Source of the DNA: Neorhizobium vignae
GTDB taxonomy: Bacteria; Pseudomonadota; Alphaproteobacteria; Rhizobiales; Rhizobiaceae
DNA length: 64,000 bases
Direction: 5' to 3'
NCBI RefSeq assembly: GCF_000732195.1
Contig: NZ_JNNU01000011.1
Coordinates: forward strand, 62,001 to 126,000
Shown here: in pieces, positions 43,219 to 52,643 of the stretch
Position numbering within the stretch: the stretch's first letter is position 1
Layout of the letters: every line of letters starts with the position of its first letter
Program-made: the position numbers and the translations under genes
Notes under the pieces: model-generated
Databases searched by the model: none
Told to the model about the DNA's origin: nothing
What the model saw: the letters and a program-made list of their open reading frames with translations, nothing else

Positions 43219-43995
43219 ATGAAGACCGTTCGGATCGCTGCCGCTCAAACATGCGAGTATCGGGAGGATATCGAAGCCGCTCTCGGCTGCATCGCCGAGG
43301 TTACGGCACAGGCCGAATCTGAACGCGTCCGCCTGCTCTGCTTCCCCGAGGGCTTTCTGCAGGGATATCTGATCGACGAGACTTCCGCCCGCCGCGTCGC
43401 GCTCGACCTTTCCTCCGGCGAATTCAAGGGGATCTTGCGCCGGTTTCCGCAGACCGAGGCGACAATCGTCGTGGGCATCATCGAGACGGAAGGCGGGCGG
43501 TTATTCAATACGGCCGTGGTGATCCAGGGCGGCAGTGTCATCGGTCGCTATCGCAAGACCTATCTGCTTGACGCTGAAAAAGCCTTCGACGCAGGAACCG
43601 AGACGCCGATTTTCGAGGTCGACGGCCTACGGTTCGGAATCAACATCTGCTACGATACAAACTTCCCCGAGGCGGCGCGAAAAGTATCTGAATTTGGAGC
43701 CTCCCTTCTCGTCTGTGCCGCAAACAATATGATGTCGCGACAAAAAGCCGAGGCGTTCCGGGAGTTGCACAATGCCGTGCGGGGCGAACGATGTCGGGAA
43801 ACGGGTCTTTGGCTGGTGTCGTCGGATGTTACCGGCGAGCGCGACGGACGCATCGCGTGGGGACCGACGGCAGTTCTCAACCCGGAAGGCGAGGTTGCAG
43901 GTCAACTGCCTCTAGAAAAAACGGGATTATTGATCTTCGACATTCCGCTGTCCGTTCAGAACGGCCCGCACCAAGCGGGCTTAAAGCCGGCATAG
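43219..43995 (+). CDS. Carbon-nitrogen hydrolase (nitrilase superfamily)
   Basis: A 258-residue amidase-fold enzyme. The Glu-Lys-Cys triad is complete: Glu44 in LLCFPEGFLQGY, Lys113 in YRKTYLLDAE, and Cys144 in INICYDTNFPEAA. Members hydrolyse amides or nitriles in the cytoplasm; the substrate is not predictable. It is divergent from the sulfate transport operon and convergent with the Rrf2 gene, so its presence in the sulfur block may be chance or may point to a sulfur-containing amide. Confidence 0.92.
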   Translation: MKTVRIAAAQTCEYREDIEAALGCIAEVTAQAESERVRLLCFPEGFLQGYLIDETSARRVALDLSSGEFKGILRRFPQTEATIVVGIIETEGGRLFNTAVVIQGGSVIGRYRKTYLLDAEKAFDAGTETPIFEVDGLRFGINICYDTNFPEAARKVSEFGASLLVCAANNMMSRQKAEAFRELHNAVRGERCRETGLWLVSSDVTGERDGRIAWGPTAVLNPEGEVAGQLPLEKTGLLIFDIPLSVQNGPHQAGLKPA

Positions 43996-44001
43996 GAAAC
44001 C

Positions 44002-44457
44002 TCAAGCCGTCAGCAGTTCCCTGACGGGCACCTTGGTGTCGCCGGCGCCTTCGACGGCATCGGCAATCGTGGTGTTGAACAGCACGTCGCGGGTCGCATC
44101 TGCGACACGGGCGAAGACGTGGCGGATTTCACAGAGGTGTTCGCCGTCGCAATCCTCGCATTTGCGGTAGGCGGTCTGCGACAGGCAGGGCAGCGGCGCG
44201 ATCGGGCCGTCGACCAGGCGCAGGACTTCGCCGAAGGTGATGGCATCGGCAGGTTTCAGGAGAAGATATCCGCCCTGCTTGCCGCGGCGGGAAACGACGA
44301 TGCCGGAACGCTTCAGGTCGAGCAGGATCTGTTCCAGGAATTTCTTCGGAATGCTCTGCTGGAGGGCAATCTCGGAAATCAGCATCGGCGCTTCGGGATC
44401 AGCCTGTGCAAGGGCGGCCAAGGCCCGAAGGGCATATTTCGCTTTCTGGGATATCAT
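44002..44457 (-). CDS. Rrf2 family regulator with Fe-S-type cysteine cluster, next to cysH
   Basis: A 151-residue Rrf2 protein. It starts MISQKAKYALRALAALAQ, with helix-turn-helix ISEIALQQSIPKKFLEQILLDLKRSGIV and wing SRRGKQGGYLLLKPA. Cys91, Cys100, Cys103 and Cys109 with His113 (LPCLSQTAYRKCEDCDGEHLCEIRH) could hold an Fe-S cluster as in IscR, or form a thiol sensor. It diverges from cysH-cysD-cysN, so it is a good candidate regulator of sulfate assimilation, in the manner of CymR in Gram-positives. The ATG at 44457 is preferred. Confidence 0.9.
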   Translation of the reverse strand: MISQKAKYALRALAALAQADPEAPMLISEIALQQSIPKKFLEQILLDLKRSGIVVSRRGKQGGYLLLKPADAITFGEVLRLVDGPIAPLPCLSQTAYRKCEDCDGEHLCEIRHVFARVADATRDVLFNTTIADAVEGAGDTKVPVRELLTA

Positions 44458-44817
44458 CACGCAACCATCGACAATAGCGCCGCCGCAAGGCAAATGGTCC
44501 TCACGGCGCCGCTCACTTCAGCTTCGTTTGGGGCATCCACGGGGTCGCCAGAGGGGCGCTCAGGGGCTGCAAATCCACCAGGGGAAACAGCGCCCCGGAG
44601 ACATGTTCCCGGAATAGCTTAAATCACGAAAAAATACAAACCAATGCAGGGGTTTCCGGGATAAAATCAGTCACTTTTGGTTAAGGCGGCAGGTTTTCTG
44701 TGTGAGCGCCGCTTTGGAGAGATATTTGCTCCGCATCACCATGGGAAGAAACGGGTTTTCCTGTCCTTGACGGCGAGAAATCTGGATAATCAAGCAATCG
44801 CTCACGGAAGAAGACCC
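44458..44817. other. Divergent regulatory interval between rrf2 and cysH
   Basis: This 360-base interval holds no gene. It is AT-rich around 44620-44690 (AAAAAATACAAACC; ATAAAATCAG). I see no strong dyad or leader peptide. Promoters for both divergent genes must lie here, but I cannot place them confidently. Confidence 0.6.
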
Positions 44818-45588
44818 ATGACACTGCACGATGCCGCCGGCCCGGACCGCTTGGAACTGGCCGCCTCCCTCGACGCAAAGCTCGAAAGCCTGGACCTTGC
44901 CGGCCGCCTGGCGCTTGCCGCCGAACTCGGCCACGCCGTGTTCACCACCTCGCTCGGCATCGAGGACCAGGTGATATCAGCGGCAATCGGCACCCACCGC
45001 CTGCCGATCGAAGTCTCGACGCTCGAAACGGGGCGGCTGTTCAAGGAGACCGTCGACCTGATCGGCGAGACCGAGGAACGTTACGGCATCGAAATCCGCC
45101 GGTTTCGCCCCGAACAGGACGACGTCGATGAATATGCGGCGAAATACGGCCTCAACGGCTTCTACGACAGCGTCGAAGCCCGTCATGCCTGCTGTCATGT
45201 GCGCAAGCTGAAGCCGCTTGCCAAGGCTTTGGCCGGCGCCGACGTCTGGGTCACCGGCCTTCGCCGCGGCCAGTCGGGCAATCGCGCCACGACGCCGTTC
45301 GCCGAATACGACGCCGAGCGCAACCTGATCAAGATCAACCCGCTGGCGGACTGGGACATCGACACGATCAACGCCCACGTGGCGGCGGAAGCGATCCCGG
45401 TCAATCCGCTGCACAAGCGCGGTTATCCATCGATCGGCTGCGAGCCCTGTACCCGCGCCATCAAGCCCGGCGAGCCCGAGCGCGCCGGCCGCTGGTGGTG
45501 GGAAAACGACGAAAAGCGCGAATGCGGCCTGCATGTGCCGGAAAACGCCGCTCAACCGATCGCAGAGCCCGCGCCTCAGGCGCATTGA
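44818..45588 (+). CDS. cysH: Adenylyl-sulfate reductase (APS-type CysH)
   Basis: A 256-residue thioredoxin- or glutathione-dependent reductase producing sulfite. The [4Fe-4S] motif of APS reductases is complete: Cys125-Cys126 (ARHACCHVRK) and Cys208/Cys211 (IGCEPCTR). The catalytic cysteine is Cys236 in KRECGLH. This means APS is reduced directly, which fits the absence of an APS kinase domain on cysN. It is first in cysH-cysD-cysN; the ATG at 44818 follows GGAAG. A longer in-frame opening to 44677 is rejected. Confidence 0.97.
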   Translation: MTLHDAAGPDRLELAASLDAKLESLDLAGRLALAAELGHAVFTTSLGIEDQVISAAIGTHRLPIEVSTLETGRLFKETVDLIGETEERYGIEIRRFRPEQDDVDEYAAKYGLNGFYDSVEARHACCHVRKLKPLAKALAGADVWVTGLRRGQSGNRATTPFAEYDAERNLIKINPLADWDIDTINAHVAAEAIPVNPLHKRGYPSIGCEPCTRAIKPGEPERAGRWWWENDEKRECGLHVPENAAQPIAEPAPQAH

Positions 45589-45630
45589 AGCCCTTTATTG
45601 TTTGTTTCTAGAGACTACCCGGAGACCGAA

Positions 45631-46584
45631 ATGCCCTTGTCAGTACAGGAAACGGAAGTGAAGAACCCGCCCGTTTCCAGACCGCCGCTCGATCCGCATC
45701 TGAAGGCCCTCGAAAACGAAGCGATCCATATCTTTCGCGAAGTGGCGGCGGAATTCGAAAAACCCGTAATGCTCTATTCGATCGGCAAGGACTCGTCCGT
45801 CCTGCTGCATCTCGCCCGCAAGGCCTTTTATCCCGGCCGCGTCCCCTTTCCGCTGCTGCACGTGGATACGACGTGGAAATTCAGGGAGATGATCGAGTTC
45901 CGCGACCAGATCGCCGAAAAATACGATCTCGACCTCGTGGTCCACACCAATCCGCGCGGCGCCGAGGAAGGCATCACGCCGTTCAGCCACGGTTCGGCGC
46001 TCTACACCGACATCATGAAGACCGAGGCCCTGCGCCAGGCGCTCGATGCCGGCGGCTACGACGCGGCCTTCGGCGGCGCCCGACGCGACGAGGAAGCCTC
46101 CCGCGCCAAGGAACGCATCTATTCGTTCCGCACCCCGGACCACAAATGGGACCCGCGCAACCAGCGCCCCGAACTGTGGAACGTCTATAACGGCATGGTC
46201 CGAAAAGGGGAAAGCGTGCGCGCCTTCCCGCTGTCCAACTGGACCGAGGTCGACATCTGGCGTTACATCCAGGCGGAAGACATCCCGCTCGTGCCGCTCT
46301 ACTACGCCGCCGAACGCCCCTATGTAGAACGCGACGGAATGATGATCCTTGCCGAGGATCCGCGGCTTGAACTGCTGCCCGGCGAAACCGTGCAGCAGGG
46401 TATGATCCGTTTCCGCACGCTCGGCTGCTTTCCGCTGACCGGGGCCATCCGCTCGACCGCCTCCAACCTCGAAGAGGTGATCGCCGAGCTCGAAATCGCC
46501 ACCGTTTCCGAACGCCAGGGCCGCGCGATTGACCGCGACCAGTCCGGCTCGATGGAAAAGAAGAAGCGCGAAGGATATTTCTGA
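45631..46584 (+). CDS. cysD: Sulfate adenylyltransferase subunit 2 (CysD)
   Basis: A 317-residue ATP-sulfurylase subunit. The PP-loop is [18 protein letters not shown], followed by [39 protein letters not shown] and the C-terminal [13 protein letters not shown] typical of CysD. It makes APS from sulfate and ATP with CysN. GGAG precedes the ATG at 45631; cysN follows after one base. Confidence 0.97.
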   Translation: MPLSVQETEVKNPPVSRPPLDPHLKALENEAIHIFREVAAEFEKPVMLYSIGKDSSVLLHLARKAFYPGRVPFPLLHVDTTWKFREMIEFRDQIAEKYDLDLVVHTNPRGAEEGITPFSHGSALYTDIMKTEALRQALDAGGYDAAFGGARRDEEASRAKERIYSFRTPDHKWDPRNQRPELWNVYNGMVRKGESVRAFPLSNWTEVDIWRYIQAEDIPLVPLYYAAERPYVERDGMMILAEDPRLELLPGETVQQGMIRFRTLGCFPLTGAIRSTASNLEEVIAELEIATVSERQGRAIDRDQSGSMEKKKREGYF

Positions 46585-46585
46585 G

Positions 46586-48085
46586 ATGACCGCAACAGCA
46601 ACTTCGCCCTCCGCGACCATCCTTCCCTTCGCGGAACCCCTGAAGGCGGTGCGCGACACCCGCCCGCTGCGTCTCATCACCTGCGGCTCCGTCGACGACG
46701 GCAAGTCGACGCTGATCGGCCGGCTGCTTTGGGACACCAAGGCAGTCAAGGAAGACCAGGCCGCAACGCTTGCCCGCGACTCGGGCGGCCAGAACGACCT
46801 TGGCCTGCCGGACTTCGCCCTGCTGCTCGACGGCCTACAGGCCGAGCGCGAACAGGGCATCACCATCGACGTCGCCTATCGCTATTTCTCGACCGACAGG
46901 CGTTCGTTCATCGTTGCCGATACGCCCGGCCATGAGCAATATACCCGCAACATGGCGACCGGCGCCTCGACCGCCGATCTCGCCATCCTGCTTGCCGACG
47001 CCCGCGCCGGCCTGCTCGAACAGACCCGCCGGCATGCAACGATCGCATCCCTGATGGGCATTCGCCAGTTCGTGCTGGCCGTCAACAAGATCGACCTCGT
47101 CCACTACGACAAGGCCGTCTTCGACAGGATCTCCCACGATTTCCGCGAATTCGCCCTGTCGCTCGGCGTGCGCCAGATCACCGCCATCCCGATGTCGGCG
47201 CTCAAGGGCGAAAACGTCGTTTATCCGGCCGATGCCTCGATGCCCTGGTATGACGGCCCGACCCTGGTCGATGCGCTCGAACTGGCGACCGTACGCTCCA
47301 CCCAGGCCGGCGGCTTCCGCCTGCCGGTACAGCGTGTCGTGCGTCCCGGCGAGAGTTTTCGCGGGTATCAGGGGACTGTCGCGGGCGGCTCGGTGAAGCC
47401 GGGGGACTCGGTCGTCATCCTGCCCTCCGGCACGGTCGCCAACGTCAAGCAGATCGTTACCTTCGACCTAGTGCGCAATGCCGCGGTCGCCGGCGACGCG
47501 ATCACCCTTGTGCTCGACCGACAGGTGGACGTAGCGCGCGGCGACGTCATCGTCTCGCTCGACGGCCAGCCGATGACCGGCCACCATTTCGACGCCCAGC
47601 TCGTCTCGCTGCAGCCGGGCGGCATCGAGCCCGGCAAACGCTACTGGCTGAAAAGCGGTTCGCGCCGTCAGCGCGTCGCTGTCGAACCGATCAGCCAGCT
47701 CGAACTTGCGACCGGCAAGTGGCAGCCGCATGCCTCGACGCTCGCCATGAATGCGATCGGCAAGGTGCGCCTTTCCTTCGAGGAACTGGCGGTCTTCGAC
47801 GCCTATGACCAGAACCGCTCGACGGGCGCCTTCATCCTGATCGATCCGGATACGCTGAACACGGTCGCGGGCGGCATGATCATCGCCAAGCGCGCCGAAA
47901 TCGGCGGCATCCACCGCGCCGATGCGCCAGGCGGCCAACGCGTCGTGCTGTCGCTGCCGGCCGATCTCGCCGAGCAGCTGATGGCAAGCGAACTCTTCGC
48001 CAATCGCCGCGACGAGACCGAGGTCAAGCGGATGACCGCCAAGCAGGCGGCGGACCTGTTCTCCAACGCCGGCGGCGATATCTGA
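46586..48085 (+). CDS. cysN: Sulfate adenylyltransferase subunit 1 (CysN), GTPase, no CysC domain
   Basis: A 499-residue elongation-factor-like GTPase. G1 is GSVDDGKSTLIGRLLWD, G3 DTPGHEQYTRNMATGAS, and G4 VNKIDLV; domains II and III follow to the C-terminus. Many rhizobial homologues (NodQ, CysNC) carry a fused APS kinase and exceed 600 residues; this one ends without it. It drives APS synthesis by CysD. A strong terminator follows. Confidence 0.97.
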   Translation: MTATATSPSATILPFAEPLKAVRDTRPLRLITCGSVDDGKSTLIGRLLWDTKAVKEDQAATLARDSGGQNDLGLPDFALLLDGLQAEREQGITIDVAYRYFSTDRRSFIVADTPGHEQYTRNMATGASTADLAILLADARAGLLEQTRRHATIASLMGIRQFVLAVNKIDLVHYDKAVFDRISHDFREFALSLGVRQITAIPMSALKGENVVYPADASMPWYDGPTLVDALELATVRSTQAGGFRLPVQRVVRPGESFRGYQGTVAGGSVKPGDSVVILPSGTVANVKQIVTFDLVRNAAVAGDAITLVLDRQVDVARGDVIVSLDGQPMTGHHFDAQLVSLQPGGIEPGKRYWLKSGSRRQRVAVEPISQLELATGKWQPHASTLAMNAIGKVRLSFEELAVFDAYDQNRSTGAFILIDPDTLNTVAGGMIIAKRAEIGGIHRADAPGGQRVVLSLPADLAEQLMASELFANRRDETEVKRMTAKQAADLFSNAGGDI

Positions 48086-48108
48086 TCGCTTCGTTCGGCG
48101 GGAAATGG

Positions 48109-48134
48109 AAAAGGGGCCGGAAGGCCCTTTTTTT
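48109..48134 (+). terminator. Terminator of cysH-cysD-cysN
   Basis: GGGCC (48114-48118) and GGCCC (48123-48127) form a stem with loop GGAA, flanked by A-rich and T-rich tracts (TTTTTTTG), directly after cysN. Confidence 0.9.
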
Positions 48135-48146
48135 GTTACCAGCTCA

Positions 48147-49172
48147 TCAGGCGAGCGGCCGCGTCGAACCGCGCTGGATAAGGTCGAACGGCAGCTGGAT
48201 GACGCGGCTCGGCAGGCATTCGTCGTTGATGGCCCGGACGATGAGATCCGCGGCCTGATAGCCCATTTGGAAACGCGGCACGCGGACGGTCGTCAGCCTC
48301 GGTTCGGCGCAGAGCGCGAAATCCAGGTCGTTATAGCCGCAGATCCCGAAATCATCCGGCACGCGCAGGCCCGCCCGTTGCGCCTCGAACAGCGCGCCGA
48401 GCGCAAGGTCGTCGTTCTGGCAGAATACCGCATCGACATCCGGTGCCGTTTCCAAGAGCCGCTTGAAGAGGTCGCAGCCGAGCTGCATGCTCGTCTGCTT
48501 GTGCTCGGTCATGACGAGGCCCGGGTCGTAGAGCCCCGCCTCCTGCATCGCCAGCGCATAGCCATCATGCCGCCGCTGCGCGCGAAGATCGCGGCTGCCG
48601 CCGATCAGGCCGATGCGGCGATATCCGCAGGCGAGCAGATGGCGCGTCGCAGTCTCCGCCGCCTCGCGGTGATTGATGCCGACCGCGATACCCGAGGGCA
48701 GCAGGTTGAGATCGACGATCTGAACCACCGGGCAAGGCGCGAGCTCAAGCAGATCGCCGACGCGCTGGTCCTGCAATCCCGTCAGCAGGATGCCCGCCGG
48801 ATGCTGTGACAGGAAAAGCTTGACCTGACGGTATTCCTGGTCCGGATCGTGGTTGGTATTGGCATATTGGATGCGGAAATCCGTATCGCGCACCCGCTCT
48901 TCGATACCGCTCATGATGCCGAGATAGGCATGATTGGTCAGCGCCGGCGCCAGAACTCCGATAATGCCATTATGACGGCTTGCGAGCGCCCGGGCAGCGA
49001 GATCGGGTACATACCCCATCTGCTCCACCTGGCAGAGGATTTTCTGCCGAAGCGGCTCGGACACCTTTTCCGGTTCCCGCAGGGCGCGGGAAACAGTGAT
49101 CGAGCTGACCCCGAGAACGTTTGCAACGTCTAGCAGGGTCACCCGTTCCGATCTGGCGCGTCTAGGCGGCAT
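48147..49172 (-). CDS. LacI family transcriptional regulator (GntR-like)
   Basis: A 341-residue LacI protein. The helix-turn-helix is VTLLDVANVLGVSSITVSRALREPEKVSEPLRQKIL and the hinge YVPDLAARALASRHNGIIGVL. The periplasmic-binding-like sensor domain covers 65-338, with CQNDDLALGALFEAQRAG. The N-terminal subtype resembles GntR repressors of gluconate use. No gluconate genes are near, so its targets are elsewhere. A GTG at 49247 would add 25 residues; ATG 49172 fits the family length better. Confidence 0.9.
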   Translation of the reverse strand: MPPRRARSERVTLLDVANVLGVSSITVSRALREPEKVSEPLRQKILCQVEQMGYVPDLAARALASRHNGIIGVLAPALTNHAYLGIMSGIEERVRDTDFRIQYANTNHDPDQEYRQVKLFLSQHPAGILLTGLQDQRVGDLLELAPCPVVQIVDLNLLPSGIAVGINHREAAETATRHLLACGYRRIGLIGGSRDLRAQRRHDGYALAMQEAGLYDPGLVMTEHKQTSMQLGCDLFKRLLETAPDVDAVFCQNDDLALGALFEAQRAGLRVPDDFGICGYNDLDFALCAEPRLTTVRVPRFQMGYQAADLIVRAINDECLPSRVIQLPFDLIQRGSTRPLA

Positions 49173-49418
49173 GCGTTCTGCGGCCCTCTCCCCTGCCAAG
49201 TGCAGGCGGCCGCCCGAAGCGGTTCCCGAGCTGGAAGGTCTTTCCACAAGTTACACGTTCCCGCTGCCATGATGCCTTAGCGGGATGCCGAGCCCTAATA
49301 TAATCTCGTCCTGTTGAAGTAAGGGTTGTGGATAAGACCGATTTTAGGCGCCAGGTTCGATGTATTCGGCCGCGCAGGGGGCCTGCTGGACTACCACTTC
49401 TGCAGTAAAGGCGCTCGG

Positions 49419-49448
49419 GAAAGAGAAATCTCTTGGGAAACCAGAGAT
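49419..49448 (-). terminator. Possible terminator of tRNA-Pro
   Basis: On the minus strand ATCTCT and AGAGAT pair around a nine-base loop, followed by TTCTCTTTCC, directly after the tRNA 3' end. Confidence 0.45.
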
Positions 49449-49452
49449 CGGC

Positions 49453-49529
49453 TGGTCGGAGTGGAGTGATTCGAACACTCGACCCCCACGTCCCGAACGT
49501 GGTGCGCTACCAGACTGCGCTACACTCCG
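49453..49529 (-). tRNA. tRNA-Pro (anticodon CGG)
   Basis: A complete 77-nt cloverleaf with encoded CCA. Acceptor arms CGGAGTG and CACTCCG pair fully; the anticodon stem CCACG/CGTGG encloses TTCGGGA, giving anticodon CGG; the T-arm has GTTCGAATC. It reads CCG codons. No integrated element is visible at its 3' end. Confidence 0.97.
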
Positions 49530-49802
49530 TGACCAGCGGCGCCTCTATAGACCAGCATTTTTCATTGCACAAGCGCCGCTCATGAAAAATATGCGACAGC
49601 GGCGCGATCGCCAGCAACCCCGCTCCGGAAAGCCGGAAAACCAAGGCGTTGCAAAAAAGCGGCGCAGGACAAATTTGATGTCGGCGGGCGCTCATCGCCT
49701 CGCGAAGCCTGACAAAAATCTGTTACGTGCAGTCTCGAAAGACTTGCCTCAAAAGCCTTGCCTCCCAGGCACAACAGAAGACATGAAGGATTTTTCAGGA
49801 TC

Positions 49803-50159
49803 ATGAGCCGCCGCGTCATCGCATCGACTGCCCTTTTCGCACTCGCACTTTCGGCCTGCACCACCGTCAGCGTTGCCAGCAATCCGATCGAGACCCGCTG
49901 GGTGGGTCATTCGGCCGGTGAGTTCTTCGCGAAATTCAGCCCGCCGATCAGCGATATCGACGAGGGCTCCACGACCGTTTATACTTGGCGCGGAGGCTAT
50001 AACCGCATCAAGCAGCAGGGCGGCCGCACCTCCAGCGTCAGCTGCACGGCCAAGATCACCGTCTCCTCCAGCTACGTGATCCGCGACATCACCATCATCT
50101 CCGATCGTCCGGGCGCCAACGGCCCGAGCTATTGCACGGAACTGCTGACCGCCAGCTGA
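49803..50159 (+). CDS. Small lipoprotein, hypothetical
   Basis: A 118-residue protein. The signal peptide SRRVIASTALFALALSAC ends with a lipobox (LSAC). The mature part has GHSAGEFFAKFSPPISDIDEGSTTVYTWRGGYNRI and two later cysteines (SVSCTAKI, SYCTELL) that could form a disulfide. It resembles small rhizobial outer-membrane-associated proteins of unknown function. AGGATC precedes the ATG. Confidence 0.85.
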   Translation: MSRRVIASTALFALALSACTTVSVASNPIETRWVGHSAGEFFAKFSPPISDIDEGSTTVYTWRGGYNRIKQQGGRTSSVSCTAKITVSSSYVIRDITIISDRPGANGPSYCTELLTAS

Positions 50160-50383
50160 GGCGCGCGAGCCCGCGCAGGCAGACGACATCAGTCATGAAA
50201 GCCGCCGGCCGCTGCCCGACAGGGTGAGAGCCGGCGGCAATTTCTGAATGCACCGCAGCGAAAGCGATGCTAGATCTCTCACCAGCGCCTTGAACAGCTT
50301 AACCGACGCGATCAAAGGCCCGGCGCAGCGCGGCAATGCCGCAATGGCCGTCATCGAGAGCGCATCAGGTGCGGAGGCCCGGC

Positions 50384-51295
50384 GTGGCGGAAGACATTAC
50401 CTTCGACATGGAATTCACCCCTTCCTATGGCGTGCCGGTCACTGTTGCCGAAGGCGTGCAGCGGCTGACCGTCAACAATCCCTCGCCGTTCACCTTTCAC
50501 GGCACCAATACCTACATCGTCGGCGGTTCGTCGGTCGCGGTCATCGATCCAGGCCCCGAGAACGAGGCGCATTTCGAAGCGCTGATGGCGGCGCTGAGGG
50601 GCCGCGAGGTCACCCATATCTTCGTCAGCCATACGCACCGCGACCATTCCCCGCTCGCCCGCCGGCTGCGTGAAGAAACCGGGGCGATCACCGTCGCCGA
50701 AGGACCACACCGGGCCTCGCGGCCGCTGCATGCGGGCGAGGTCAACCCGTTCGCGGAAAGCGCCGACACCGGTTTCGTGCCCGACATCGCGGTTACCGAC
50801 GGGCAGTTGATCGAGGGGGACGGCTGGGCGCTGACGGCCGTGCATACGCCCGGTCACACGGCCAACCATTCCGCCTTCGGGCTGGAAGGAACCGGCGTGC
50901 TGTTTTCCGCGGATCACGTGATGGCCTGGGCGACGACGATCGTCGCGCCGCCGGATGGGTCGATGGCGGATTTCATGGCTTCGATCGAAAAGCTGCTGCC
51001 GCGCGAGGATCGCATCTTCTTTCCGGGCCATGGCGGCCCGGTGAAGGAGCCCGGCTCGTTCCTGCGGGGGCTCCGCACCCATCGGCGCATGCGCGAACGG
51101 GCGGTGCTGGAGCGCATCAAGGCCGGCGACCGGCTGATCCCCGACATGGTCAAAGTGATCTATGCCAGCACCGATCCGCGCCTGCATGGGGCAGCTGCCC
51201 TTTCCCTGCTGGCGCATCTGGAAGACCTGGTCGAAAAAGGCCGCGTGCTGACCGAAGGCCCGCCTTCGCTTGAGGGCGTATACTGGGCGACCTGA
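50384..51295 (+). CDS. MBL-fold metallohydrolase (LACTB2-like)
   Basis: A 303-residue metallo-beta-lactamase-fold enzyme. Metal ligands are in FVSHTHRDHSPLA (HxHxDH), AVHTPGHTANHSA, FSADHVMAW and FFPGHGGPVKEP. The C-terminal helical domain (from about 230) matches LACTB2-type hydrolases. A GTG at 50384 follows GGAGGCCCGGC at ideal spacing and is preferred to an upstream ATG at 50336. Substrate unknown. Confidence 0.88.
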   Translation: MAEDITFDMEFTPSYGVPVTVAEGVQRLTVNNPSPFTFHGTNTYIVGGSSVAVIDPGPENEAHFEALMAALRGREVTHIFVSHTHRDHSPLARRLREETGAITVAEGPHRASRPLHAGEVNPFAESADTGFVPDIAVTDGQLIEGDGWALTAVHTPGHTANHSAFGLEGTGVLFSADHVMAWATTIVAPPDGSMADFMASIEKLLPREDRIFFPGHGGPVKEPGSFLRGLRTHRRMRERAVLERIKAGDRLIPDMVKVIYASTDPRLHGAAALSLLAHLEDLVEKGRVLTEGPPSLEGVYWAT

Positions 51296-51351
51296 AGCGT
51301 GCTCCGCATGTCGTTATCGCAAAACCGCTGCACAGTTTTGCGCGACATGCT

Positions 51352-52245
51352 TTAGTTCCCGGCAATTCCCAGAAGTTCGGTATCGAGCCGGTCGAGGAAA
51401 TCCTCGGCGATGGCTTCGCTCATTCCGAGGTCATGCGGCCCGTAACGCGAGGCGACGCGGATATCGACGGAGGTGGTCTCGGCATCTTCGCGCAGCCGGA
51501 TCACGAGGTCGAAACGCAGGCCGAAAACCAGGGTGCGGGTCTCGCCCTGCAGCAGGACATCGCCGGCATTGACGAAAACCGGTGCGAGCGAGGGCTCCGG
51601 GCGCGGCAGCGGGATCGGCGCCACGTCCGGCACCGGCGCCTGTTCGTCCTGCGGCGCGGGACGCTGGGAGATATCCGGCGCAATCAGCTCGACGCCTTCC
51701 TTCTTGGTGATCGTGATCCGGGCGGAAAGCACCGCCTTCTGCACGCCCTGATAGACCCGGTCGAGGGCGCCCTCGTAACGCCTGCCGGTAAGGCCGGGAT
51801 AGGCGGCGAACTGCACCCGCCGGTCGGCAGGCGTAAGGATCGTCGAGCGCGGCAGCCATTTCTGGCCGGCCTTCGGCTCGGCAACCCACGGCGGCGGGTC
51901 GGCAATATCGGTGGAAATGTCAAAGAGCGGCGGCAGGGTGAAATAATAGAAGGCGCCGGTCGCCACCACGGCGAGCGGGACCGCCGCATAGATCAGTCCT
52001 TTCGTCGCCGCGACGCCGCCGGTTGCCCCGACCTGCCAGAGCCGCACCAGGCCAATCAGCGACAAGGGAACCGAAACGGCTGCAATCGCCGCCGAGAGGA
52101 ACAGCAGCGCCAGGAAATCGGGGGTTGCGAGCGGGCCGAAACGATGGGCCAGCGCGGCAATCACGAACAACGCCAGCGCCGACAAGGCCAGCCTGCGGGC
52201 CGTATAGGCCGAATGGGAAACGGGCCGGACAAAACGGACGGGCAT
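51352..52245 (-). CDS. DUF1499 domain membrane protein
   Basis: A 297-residue protein with three N-terminal membrane helices (about 18-38, 43-68 and 80-105), followed by a periplasmic DUF1499 domain (about 140-290) with FAAYPGLTGRRYEGALDRVYQGVQKAV and DIRVASRYGPHDLGMSEAIAEDFLDRLD. A proline-rich insert (about 197-222) splits the domain. Function unknown. Confidence 0.87.
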   Translation of the reverse strand: MPVRFVRPVSHSAYTARRLALSALALFVIAALAHRFGPLATPDFLALLFLSAAIAAVSVPLSLIGLVRLWQVGATGGVAATKGLIYAAVPLAVVATGAFYYFTLPPLFDISTDIADPPPWVAEPKAGQKWLPRSTILTPADRRVQFAAYPGLTGRRYEGALDRVYQGVQKAVLSARITITKKEGVELIAPDISQRPAPQDEQAPVPDVAPIPLPRPEPSLAPVFVNAGDVLLQGETRTLVFGLRFDLVIRLREDAETTSVDIRVASRYGPHDLGMSEAIAEDFLDRLDTELLGIAGN

Positions 52246-52354
52246 GGGATCGGCAATGGCTCCATGGCAAAAGCGCTTGCTCCTGTGTAAAACAGCTTCG
52301 CCCGGAATGGAATCCCAAGGTTGCAGGCCGGCCGAATGAAAAGGAGTTCATGCC

Positions 52355-52621
52355 ATGCGTCCTCACAGCCTTCTCCTCGTCACCTCGCTTTGCGCCCTGC
52401 TGGCCGGGTGCCAGACCATGACGCCGGAGGAACGCCGCGCGGCGGACGAAACCACCTGCGCCAGCTACGGCTTCAGGCGCGGCACGGACGCGATGGCGCG
52501 CTGCATGCTCGATATCGAGCTCGACCGCCGCGCCGAAGGCCGTTCGATGCAGTCCCGTGCCGATGCGATGATGTGGCGGCCGATGGTGGTCGAGCGCCGG
52601 GTGATCGTCGAGCGGCGCTGA
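52355..52621 (+). CDS. Small hypothetical lipoprotein (88 aa)
   Basis: A signal peptide with lipobox LAGC (LLLVTSLCALLAGCQTM) and a charged mature part with two cysteines (TTCASYGFRRGTDAMARCMLDIELDRR). The 'C..YGF..GT..MA.C' pattern recurs in many small alphaproteobacterial lipoproteins of unknown function. AAGGAG is present upstream of the ATG. Confidence 0.88.
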   Translation: MRPHSLLLVTSLCALLAGCQTMTPEERRAADETTCASYGFRRGTDAMARCMLDIELDRRAEGRSMQSRADAMMWRPMVVERRVIVERR

Positions 52622-52643
52622 ACGAACGCGAGTGCCCATTCGA

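Noticed and set aside
49453-49529. tRNA-Pro as an attachment site for an integrated island
   Set aside because: No integrase, no repeat of the tRNA 3' end and no foreign-looking genes follow on either side.
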